A stretch of DNA of 64,000 nt from Ciona intestinalis (Eukaryota > Chordata > Ascidiacea > Phlebobranchia > Cionidae), in contig NW_004190456.2 of assembly GCF_000224145.3 (NCBI RefSeq), positions 21,917 through 85,916 on the forward strand. Direction: 5' to 3'. A program made the position numbers and the translations under genes. A model generated the notes under the pieces. The model saw only the letters and a list, made by a program, of their open reading frames with translations. It had not been told where the DNA came from and searched no databases. Below are positions 30,513-42,500 of this stretch, in pieces (positions within the stretch are counted from its first letter, which is position 1; each line of letters opens with the position of its first letter).

Positions 30513-33500
30513 CTGGAAATATTGACATTTGAACCAACTAACGTTACAGCATGTTGTTGCAATGGTTGTTTAGTAAGTAAAGGGTAGCTAGGTCAAGGCT
30601 CAATGCTGCTACCATTGTAAGAATATAAGTGGCCGTGAACAAGACAGTTGCTCAAACCCAGTGGTCTTTATCGCGTTAATCCAAACCACAACACACATAA
30701 AATACTAAGCATGTAAGCAACCCCCAAATCAAAGTGAAAAGAGAAAATTGTAATAACTTCTTAAGTTTTCTAATCCTTTATTCTACTTAACATATAAACA
30801 AGCATTTCATTTACAAAAATACACAACGTTTAAGTTGATCATGTCTGGTGCGCAAGAGAACAGCAATGATATAACAGCTATACCGAGGATGAATTACTCG
30901 GAAAAAATTACTTCATTAAAATATTCCTTTTGGCCCCTTCTGTTTATAAAACGTTTCTTCTACAGTTCGACAAGCTGTCTGGTGGCAAAAGTAAGAGAGT
31001 TATTTCAGTATTACCTCATGTTATGATCAAGACCTCTGGCTTTTATGAAGATAAACGAATTAAGTTCCATCCCAATCTGCTCGAGGTGAGGAACAAGACT
31101 GTCTTTGAAGGTTTCAATATCTTTAATTTCTTCACGATTTTCTGAAAAAATGTTGTTAAATTAGGTCGGTTGGAATCACTGAAACTATCAATCTTAGATG
31201 CGATCTAAACAAGAACTCACCTTCCTCCAAAACATTCTCAAATGGATCGCCGTCAACCTTCACAAACTTCATTGATCTGTGCCACGATAAATGTTCATAC
31301 AGCGACAGTAACTGCTGCAGTTTTGTTTCCTTGGGAACTAACGCTCGCTCTTCTAGATTAACTTGCAAAGTTTCAAACAAACCAAGCAAAGGTTGGTCAG
31401 GGTTGCCAGGGAACTGAAATAATATGATGAATTGTAAATCGAATGTTATAATAATTCCATATTTATTCTGTTAAATGTTTAAGTCAACTTATCCTAGTTA
31501 AAAAGTCTGCAGGCTAATTTTATACGAGGTGTGTGTGACGCAGCCAGGGGGGGTTCGGAGGTCGTGAACCTTCCCCTTTTAAAGCCCCCCCCAAAATTTT
31601 TTTTAAATTAAAAAAAATATATATTTTTTTTTAATTTTTTGATTAAAGCCCCACCCCCTTATTTTTTTCTGGCTGCGCCACTGAGCATGCGTATTAGTTT
31701 TACACGAGGTGTGGAAAATAAAGCACCAGTGTTATAGAAAATGTAAATATTATACATGAATTATGATCTGCAGTTATACCAACTGTCAAAATTTATATAT
31801 AAATTCCACAAAACAGTTGATAAAATGTTGTTGATTTGAAATCACCTTTGCCAAGTATGTGATAGCAAGGGTGATGGCTCTCACAGCATCGCAAACATCA
31901 GGCAAACCTTTGTTTCCAGCAACAGCGTTCACTTTCTGGGACATTTTGTTCGGCAGAGGTTGCTGTTTGGAGAATAAAGTTAAAATGTTAAATTAAAACT
32001 CTAAAAAGTGAATTTATCAGTATTTAGACATTACATAATTGGCTAATTAGGCAGAAGTAATGTTACTCTAGACCTGGCACACAAGAGGACTTTGGAATTA
32101 ACAAGGAACAGAAAATTATCAATATTATTTTTTAATTTTTATTTAACAGAAGCAATTTTTTATAGTTGTGTACAGATAGTTCCCGCTGAGCTAAATCTAA
32201 CGATACCAATTTTCCCATTCATCACAATTCGTGTTATCATCCTTCAATTTAGCTTATTAGGGTTTACCTCTACAACACACAAAAGACTTTAGTTTTGTTT
32301 AAGACATCCTGAGTAAACAATATGAACACCTTATCTTAACATACCTGTTGAACGTGTTCCATCATTGCCTCACATTCCCTTCCTATCCCCATGTCTTGAT
32401 AGTATACCATGGTGGGGAGAGACTGGGGACGGAAAATAATAAAAATTGAAACAAAATAACAAAAATTTGAAACAACATATATTTTTAAAATATATTCTTT
32501 CTATCTAAATACAAAAAAAAACATTACAATAAATACAAATGAAAATACTCACTATATATATAAAAAATGTCAATTAAATTTAACAATATTTAAAAAAATA
32601 TATATATATATAAATCTATTTTAACAATGTATGCAAGGTATGTGAAACTAAAACTGTTGAACTAACCTGTTCATTTATGATGTTTTTATGCAGAATGTAC
32701 TTTTCCAAAATCTGAAAATAATTGGAGTTTGCCGTCACTATTACATTAACATTATTTAAACTTCTGTAAAATAAACAAAAAAAACTTGTTTCCAGCTAAA
32801 TTTATCTGTTGTTTATTCTCAAGTAGGTTTTACTCAAACCGTGTTTTTATTGACTATCGTTTTACTGCTAAATTTCCCTTTGTTGTTTTAATAAATTTAT
32901 TTTTCGCTACTGCATTCAAAAAGATAAACTTTATGATTATGTTATACCAGATTTTCCCCATACCTGTTTTTCAAGTGCTGGAATCCTGTAGCAGATGATT
33001 TGTTTTGATCCCCCATCCCTTGTAGTGGCTTGGTATTGTGAGTTAGCGAGGACGACCGGCAACAAATCTTTATCGCAGTCGAGGTTTATCAAAGAATTTG
33101 GCGTCAAATTGGCAGACTCGATTACATCAAATCTGTAGCAATACAATACAAGTCATTATTTATAAATAGTTTAAGTGACCACTGGGTTGAAGGGGTTAAA
33201 AAAAATAGTCATATGTTCACTTTTAGGTAGAAACTTGTATATTGGTTTTGTTAAAAAGAATAACGTAGTATTAAAGCAGTCAAATGTAGTTTTATAGCAT
33301 TCATAAATAGTTATTACTATTCACTTAGATAAAGCTGCGGGGCAAGAGAAATTTTCTCATGAGATAATGGCACACCATATAAAGTGACTTTATATAATGT
33401 TTGCATTTGTTACCAAGTATGCAACTTAGTTATTTTTTCAATTTATTATTGCTAATTGGGTTGGATCAATCACAATTTAGCGTCTTGGCAAAAAAAACAA

Positions 33501-36500
33501 CATAAGCACAAAATGGTAGCACTTGCAGCTTAAATAATTATGTTGAACACTGTAGATGCTGAAGTTGGTTAGAGCATCTTTAACCTAGAGGTAATGGGTT
33601 CAAGGCTTGTTGTTGCTACTATTGTAGGCGTATGTGTCCTTGGGCAAGACACTTAACGGCAATTGCTTCAACCCAGTGGTCATTAATGGGTTGTTCAAGT
33701 TGTCAGCCATACAATATTTATATATATAAAACAATTATGCACAGAATTACATACATGGTAACTCGTAAGATGGCACGAGGTGTATGAAGCAGAACACCTG
33801 TGTTATAACGACTGTCGTTTTCCGGCCATGTAATGATGAAGCAAGTTACATTTATTCATCCATTCAATGGGACTTACACAGGCTGTGGCTTTATAAGTTC
33901 TCTACATTTATGTAGCAATGTATTCTGTTGTTCCACCACGTATAGTGTAAGTGTGAGTGCGCAAATCCCCCTTCCAGCTGAGCTGGGGATGAACATCGAC
34001 AAAGGAGAAGTTTCATCAATATCAGACTCAAATATTCCATCGGGAGCATTGTTGCGTGGAAAGCTTTCTCTTAACTAGAAATTAAACTTTTTGCAATTTT
34101 CGGGAAATTTTAAGGGAAATTTTAAAATTTTTAATATAAATTTTGCATGAAATAAATTTGTATTTCTGTGATTAGTATATTTCACCGCAGTAGAACTTTG
34201 CCACGTGTTAAAATAAGAAGTCATTGATAAGGGAAATTTTAAAAATAATATAAATTTTGCATGAAATAAATTTGTATTTCTTAAAATACTAATATGACCA
34301 AGCCTTTCCTTATAGTAGTAAATAACTAACAAATGTAGATTAGTGTAATGTGATTTGTTGCCAAGTTTTTACCCATTTAATAACAGGCAATTCTAAAGCA
34401 ACGAAAATCATGAATTAATAAAAACAATAAAAATTTAAAATACTGACCATGTTCCAAACAGAGATATAAGTTTGAAACGCGTTTCTCACAGAAGGAATGT
34501 CGTTCTCCCTCAAATAATCGGCCATATTTATTTCATCCATGTCTTTTATGTCAACTTTTTGTCGATATCTGGTAGAAATAGGTCACAGTTTAAAAAGAAT
34601 AAACCAACATTACAATAAAAACCAAATAAGTAGGAATTGTATTTTTAAGTATTCATTGTTTTTGCAAAATGATATTAAATTAGTTTTAGTGGTCGCACGC
34701 CTTTATCTCAGAGGATACAGGTTCGAGGTTCTGCGCTGCTACCATGAGGAAGACACATAACATGAATAGCTCAGTGATCCCTTATTGGTTGTCTAACTTG
34801 TTAGCCATACAATAAAACAAACAGATCCAATAAGATAACACATACGTGGTAAGCCCTAAGCAGGGGAGTTTGTAAATTTTTTGAAATTTAAGTATTTCAA
34901 CAATTACTTGAATAGTATTCTTACTTTTGTATCAACGTATTCTGAAGAAACAAAATTTCTGGAAGCTTTTTCACTGTTTGTAGATGGGGGACGTTTAGGA
35001 TTGTCTTCAATACAACGCCTTCAGCTACAAATAATATGGTTTGTTTAGATATAATGGTTCATCATTGTGCACCATGAGTTGTGGCTTCATGCACCTGTCA
35101 GTGGGCCAACAATTTTGTTTTATCTCTAAACAATATAGTATACTGCCACTTTTTTAGTAATCCATGAGTTGTGACAATTTCTACTAGTTATGTAACATAA
35201 GGGCATTCATACTGACCAAATTATTATACGACCTAATTCTCACAGTACCATATTTCTTTTATAAAAACTCTAGTTACATAATACTTAAAGTATGACCATT
35301 CTTAATACTGTGTTTTTGCCACTTACTATTTCCACCACTTAATGCCATACAGTTTGACTAAACAACATATTTTTACCAGCACAACCCGTACTACAACATG
35401 TTTAAGATTAAGCTTACCATTTTCTGTTGATACAGAACCTTCCAGATGTTGCTTCAGATGATCAGTTGTGATATGGATCCTGTATCGCCATAGAAACCTT
35501 TCATCCCATGATGTGATTTCTTCTTCATTCACTTCTGTCTCCTCTTCATCTTCTTGCATTTCATAAACCAACCTAAAAAAAAATTTTGCAGATATTATTG
35601 TTAAGTGTCTTTCACACAATTACGTATGCATTTCATAGTGGCAGCCTTAAGCGTCAAAGCTGTAACTTATAGTTCAGAACCATGCACTTTAACCGCTATG
35701 ACAGGGCACCAGGATTAAACAGGTAGTTAATCAAGCAACGGAAGACCACATTTTATTTTATTCTATATGGGTAAGGTGCTGCAGGGACCTGAGATTTAGG
35801 CCAGGATTAGCCCATTACTCCACTCGACAGCACATAAGGTTACAGTGCACAATGCATATACTGCGATAATCAACTGCTGCCCCCAATAATTACAATTAAA
35901 ATCATGCCAAACATTTTTCTCGAGTTAAATCTGTACAAAAGATTAATCTACATACCTCATAAATTCATTATTTTTAACAAGTTAAACCTACATACCTCAT
36001 GAACTCATTCTGTTGTTCAAACTCCAAATACATCTTCCTTGCATCATCAATGTGTTGATCAGCGTTTGTAAAATATTCAGCGAGATACAAACGATGGAAC
36101 TCGCTCTCCCACAACTTTCTTCCATTAAGAGTTGACAAAGTTGCGCCGCCAACTTGGTTGGTCTGTTTAATGTTTACAAAACGTTTTATGCACATCTAAG
36201 TGCAAAACAAGAAACACATAAGATAACATTGGAAAACCTAAACTGCAACAGTTCACAACTTAATTTGTATAATATTTAAATTTAAACTATTTCTTAAATA
36301 CTTAATAAAATGATTTTTCAAAATTCACCACAATTTAAACAAAGTCATTAATCGATATATATTAATGATATGTTAAAACCATTCCTGGATGTACTTAATT
36401 TAAATAAAAACAGTCGTTATTGCCTGATCAGTACGGATTTTCTTCATAATTTGGTGAAGAAGCAAGAAAACATTGTCAAAACTTTTGCCGAACAAATCTG

Positions 36501-39500
36501 AGAAGTTTTTCAAATCTCTAAGCAGATGATTTTGTAAATGTTGATGACATTCTTCTGCCGTTGTTTTTTTAAGACACCTGGTAAAGTTGAGCTAGTGATT
36601 ACAATAAAAACATTACTTTTTGGTTACTTTTAGAATAGCAGAGAAATGGCTTAAATAACTCGGGGTAGTTCATTGTGATTTCTCCATCTGTTGGGTTGGC
36701 CAAATTGTATCAAATTTAGTGACCATCAGTTAAAACATTGTTTACACATTTGCAATATTTTTAACTATCATGTGATCTTGGTATTCATAACAAAGCAGAT
36801 ATTCATATTACGTATAAGCATGCAAACAGAGGAAACTTTAAGTTACATTACATACCTTGCCACATCTCCACAATTGTTCACTCTCATGTAGAATATTAAA
36901 TGGAGGAAGAATCTTTGAACACAAACTGAAAGTCGACTCAATTCGCGCTCAGGTACTGAAGGTCCCGGAAGTCCAAGTTTGTATCCGGCTTGACTGCTTT
37001 CTGTGATTTCTTCTGCTCTGTTGCCTGGTTGTAAAGTACCTTCTTTCACACCTCCAATAGGTTGACGACAGTCTGGGCATCGTATGTTTGTGGCTACTGG
37101 GTTAGTGCAATCACCAATAAAATATGGGTGACCATTTGGACATACATAGGATTTAGGAGCCCGCTGTTGATAACCCGGCATTTGAAGTTTTATAATATTC
37201 ATAACATCAAAGTATGATGATTGTGGCATTGTTGGCAGGAACATTGTTTCTATTGACCCTGGATTTGTCATCAAGGTTTTCAGATCATTCAACAAAGAGC
37301 TTTTGCTTGCAATAAGTGAGAGGCCTAAGTCCACCATCACATCATGAATCTTCTTTAAAACTGGGTTGCTATCCTCACCATTCATTGCAGGATCTTTGGG
37401 TAAATCTTGGACAAATTTTATCATTAAATCTCCTTTGTCATCATCAAGTTTCACGTTTTCTTGCAGATATTCAAAGACTGAAGTTTTTAACACTTCAGGT
37501 TCAGTTTCTTCACAATCTGGAACCCATTTAACCAAAGCCAGTGAAACCTGTAAAAACTCCTCAGTGGATTCTTCAGCCAGGTTACAAAGCTGTGTCAGAT
37601 CATCTTCATTATCCATACTGTTGATATGTATTAAGGTTTGAACAGCTGCACCATATGTTTCACCAGCTGTGGTGAAAAAGCTCAAGTTCTTCTTGATATT
37701 TTCTTCAGACATCCCAATAACAGATTCAAAGAGCCTTGAATAAAAAGGTAACTTTGATAACTCTTCAAACAAATCTTCACCAAACCTTCTGCAAAAGATC
37801 TTCACCAAATATCCAGCTGTTACTTTAAGCAGTGGTTGGTTTAAGAAGCCACAAGCATCTTCAAGCAAAGTTGCTTCATTTCCAGTCAGCGTTTCTTCTG
37901 TGATCTCTTTGTACATGCCCCGACCAATACAGAAGCCAGGAAACGTAGCTTGGCGGTTAATCCAAGGTTTTGAAGTTGTGTAAGTTCAGGCAAATCCTGA
38001 AAACTTGTTTGAATTTCATCAAGTTGTTGAGAAGCAAAATCAACCAGAGCTAAAGGATTCTTCTCGTACATGGCAGCGACTTGATTATTCAGTGAATCTT
38101 CACAACATTGAACGTAAACCATCATCAGTTCTCTTTTATCTTTGACCACTTCGTTAACTGTTTGGAAATGTTGTTCAAGCTCTGTTTCAATGATCTGTGT
38201 GTTGTATCTGAGGAGCAGCTGCAGAATAAATGATCTAATGGTTGGAGATTCATCAAAAGCTGCATTATGTGGGCTCATTTCTCGGGTGTTTTGGCTGCAA
38301 ATAACCAACTCATGTAAAGCTTTAGAGACATCCTTGTCTAAGCAGGTTTTGCTTTCAGTATTTCCCGATTCTGGAAAACACAGTGTTGACAAATATTCCA
38401 AGAAGAAACTTGTGCTGTTAGCTTTGAATGTTGCAAGTTTACTTTCATTTTTATTAGAGAGTTGTGTTGGTTCTATATTGAAATCATCAGGAATACCAAC
38501 TCTACATGTTGGACAATTAGTTCCATTCTGAATGCACTTAAAGCACATATGATGTTTGCATGGAAGAACAACCGGATCCACCACTTTTGCTTTGTTGCAG
38601 CTTTTACAATTGATATTTTCCCAGTTAACCAAAAACTTTAATCTGACATCATTGGTGCAACCTCTTAGGCTTTTTATCACAATGTTTAGGAACTTTCCGC
38701 TTTGTAAACCTGCCATATAGGCTCCCCTGCACAATCTCTTAGCTAATGGAGCGAGAATTTCAAGATATTGCTGAAAAATATTTGGCTCTAACCCTGGTGG
38801 AACCAACTGTTGCAGGAATAGATCAGTAAATGAAATTGCTTTGAACAACTTTCTGGTCTCCTGATCACAAGTTTCAATCAGTTCAGATGAAATAGTTTTA
38901 AGTTGTCTCATTGAATTTGTCCATTTCTGGTATTTTTTAAACTTTCCCAAGTTGTCTGCATCACGTTCATTTGAGTTACAACAATGCGGAAAGCAGTGAC
39001 TGGTAGCATCAGTTGGCATTTGTTTGCTTGGTCTTCTTGACATCTTTTAACATTCCCTTTGTCAAGGACGCCTGGGAAGAGTGAAACCAACAAGGAAAAC
39101 TGATTCAATGCAGATGTGGATTGCTTCATAAGTGTAAACGCTCTGAATACAGGGTTGGAAACAATATTTGGATCATGACTTGCTGTGCACATTTCCAGGA
39201 ATGCTTGTTGAATGACATCATATTCAAGAGGGTTATCACTTTTGTGGTATAGATGAATCATATCATGCAGGTAATGCTTCAACACAGTTCCCATTTTGTG
39301 ATTAAGCGCATCTAGAATTGGTCTGTTTAATGCTGACTTGGTTTGCAATTCCATAAACATCTCTGCCATGTTCCCCACCCCAGTTTGAACCAATGCTTCC
39401 CAGGATTGATTAAATATACCACATAGCCTTCTACTAAAAGGGAATTTGCCAGCAAAATGAATTGATCCTTCAATCTTATAAGTTGCTGCCTTTCCAACAG

Positions 39501-42500
39501 TGCCATGGCTTTTAAAGTCAGAGATTTCGGGAAGAATGAACAAACTCATCCATAGGTCACGCATTTGGTTTTGTTCATTCTTTGATTCCATTTCCTGCAG
39601 CAACAAATTTAAGTTCTGGTCACTATCTATCTTACTGATGATATAAGCAAGAATATTTTCAGTAGTGTTCTTCAAAGACAACCACAGTGTTTTCTGGAGT
39701 GTCCCACCCTCACTTAAAGATGTATGTGACATAGCTTCACGTACATACCACGGACGCCTGAAATCAGATATTTCTCTTTCTTGTAATATCTTTACCATGT
39801 ATTTGAGCATATGAGGCAGAAAGTGTTGACCAACTTCGTGTTTGGACGAGCACAATGAAGCAAGTTCATGAATAAGGTTTTGCTGGTGTGCAGTGGAGTC
39901 ACTTTGTAGTTTCAGCATTGCTTGTGGTATGGATTTTTTCACCAGTACTTCCATATCTACAAGAGCATCACTTTTGTCTCCAAGCTCAAACGCTTTATAA
40001 GAAACATCCATCACTTTGTGGATGCTTTTGTTCCAGAATTGACTTGGTGGGCCGATGTAGTCAGTGGACATTCGTAACTCATCCACGTGGACTAAGGTAT
40101 AATCTGAACTATGGATTCCCATCAGTTTGTTTCCAACAAGTTCGTTGCTTTGTCGTTCCATGGTGTACAAGAACGCAACACAAACTTTTAAACAATCTTT
40201 CTCCCTCATTAAACGTAGGTTGTTTTGAATGCAATTCTTGATGCTGTACTTTGCACAAGCAATTAAGTTGCCGTGAGCATCAGCCTGAGGACATTGAATG
40301 AGTAAAACCCAATGCTCAATTTCATCCTGCGGTTGTTGCATAAGAGTATGTTTGAAAAACGACTCCACATGTTTTGCATAGTCATCTTCTGTTTTAAACT
40401 GTTGTAAATTGATCAAAGTAACTGAACGCTTCTTCAGTTTCAGTTTTTCTTCAAGTTTTTCTTTATCTTTGTCTGAAAGAATCTTTGAAAAGGAAGTTAC
40501 TTCAAAGAGTTTTAGTTGATCTTCAGTCCCAATAAACTGTTGGCCAAGTAATTGCGATAAGCTGTCATGAGTTTGATTCAAATATACATCTTGCCACCCA
40601 GCAGCTTCTTCTTTCAATCGCGAACTTCCCAATCTAAAAACAGAATCCATGGTTGCAGTGTTGAGAAGCTTCAACTGTGCTTGGTTATAAGTTTCATTAT
40701 CATCAGTTGCTCCTTTATTTCTCTGGTCTTGCACAACAAGAACAGCAGATGCTGAGCTATCATCAATGTATCCAACAAAGGCATCTTGTTTTGTAAACTG
40801 TTTGAATTGCCTTTTTTCATGTGCTGGAACATCAATTGCACTGAAGTGTTGCACCCACTCATTTAGTCGATATGCAGCTGCCTTTTGATCTCCATCAAGT
40901 ATACTTTCGGTGGTAAAGATATATTTTTCCAACCTGTTTATCAAAGGGATTGGAAACTCGTTGTACACAATGTTCTTATCCTCAATCACAATAAGTTTGA
41001 AGTCTTTGGAGACTCTGCATTTGACTCTGTGCCCGCCCAGACCAAGGTCAACATATCTCTGACCCGCAAATGTCACATAGTGCTGGTTCAGAGCATCATA
41101 AAGTGACTCGTACAGATCTCGTAGGTTCAGCAATACTACAGTAGCACCGGACTCCATGCATGCTTTGATGCGATTGATGTTGCGGCAAACTTCTGTGTAG
41201 TTGTTGTCTTGGGGAAAACTGGACCCAAATATGACTTGAAAGTCTTGCAGGTTGGCAATCTTGCTAAGAAGGTTTATTGCTGAGAAACTGTTTGTAAGAA
41301 GAAGTAAAAATCTACTTTCTGAGCCTTTCTGCAAGTTTTCTTGAACAAGTTTTTGAATAGACATCCTCGGGATAGCTTTAAGTTTAGGCAAGTGATTTAA
41401 AAACATCTGAATACAATCTTCTTTTCCACCACTGAAGTTACGTACTATAGCGTTTAAAATGTGATAGTTTTCTAATCTTTTTTCATTGGTTGAAACAACT
41501 GCAAAGATCATCTTGAGGAGTCCATAATAATCACGAAGTCCAAAGAACTCTTGCTTTTCCTTCTCTTTGATATCCAAATAGGATTGAGTGAGGGCTTCAA
41601 CAAGTTCACCAACAACTTGAAAGGACTTGTTATCAGATGTAAATATTCCTTTTGCAGTAAGTTTCAAGTCAACCTCTGTAGGTTTACCTCTGTGAACGAA
41701 AATGCCCCTGTTCATCTTTGCAGGGTCCAAAGCCCAATTTGAAATCCCGACAAATCCAACTTTTTGAAACCTTTCTCCTGATTTTGCATCGGCATCATCT
41801 GCCTTAAGCTCACAACCTTTCTCAAGCAAAGGATGCAAAACTTTAAGCGGCATCTTTGGTGAGTCTTCTGCAAGGCCAAACTCATCTAAAACAACAACTG
41901 CCACAAACTNNNNNNNNNNNNNNNNNNNNNNNNNNNNNNNNNNNNNNNNNNNNNNNNNNNNNNNNNNNNNNNNNNNNNNNNNNNNNNNNNNNNNNNNNNN
42001 NNNNNNNNNNNNNNNNNNNNNNNNNNNNNNNNNNNNNNNNNNNNNNNNNNNNNNNNNNNNNNNNNNNNNNNNNNNNNNNNNNNNNNNNNNNNNNNNNNNN
42101 NNNNNNNNNNNNNNNNNNNNNNNNNNNNNNNNNNNNNNNNNNNNNNNNNNNNNNNNNNNNNNNNNNNNNNNNNNNNNNNNNNNNNNNNNNNNNNNNNNNN
42201 NNNTTCTCTGTATCTGGTTTTCTTTGTAATTGAGCGCACTGGTTGAATACAGCTTCAATTCCTACAGCATCCGACACAGGCACTGCATTGAAAAGAAAGA
42301 ACTTGAACCTGTTTTAACTTTCGAAACATCTCATTTCTTGCATTGGGACCTTGCATGGCATCTGTTACAATTGTTTTTGCCAGTGATTTTGAACTGCCCG
42401 GCTTTCCAACCAGAAAGAGTGGGATCCTCATTTCAGCGCACATTATTATCATAAACACATTTTCTCTCAGAGCTTCATTTCTTGCAATGTCTTCGTCAAC

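Noticed and set aside
37886..39049. Programmed ribosomal frameshifting in RNF213
   Set aside because: No slippery heptamer followed by a clear pseudoknot was seen, other RNF213 genes do not use it, and the neighbouring gap points to poor local assembly.
41856..42283. Several frames made mostly of X residues
   Set aside because: They are translations of the N gap and carry no information beyond their short flanks.
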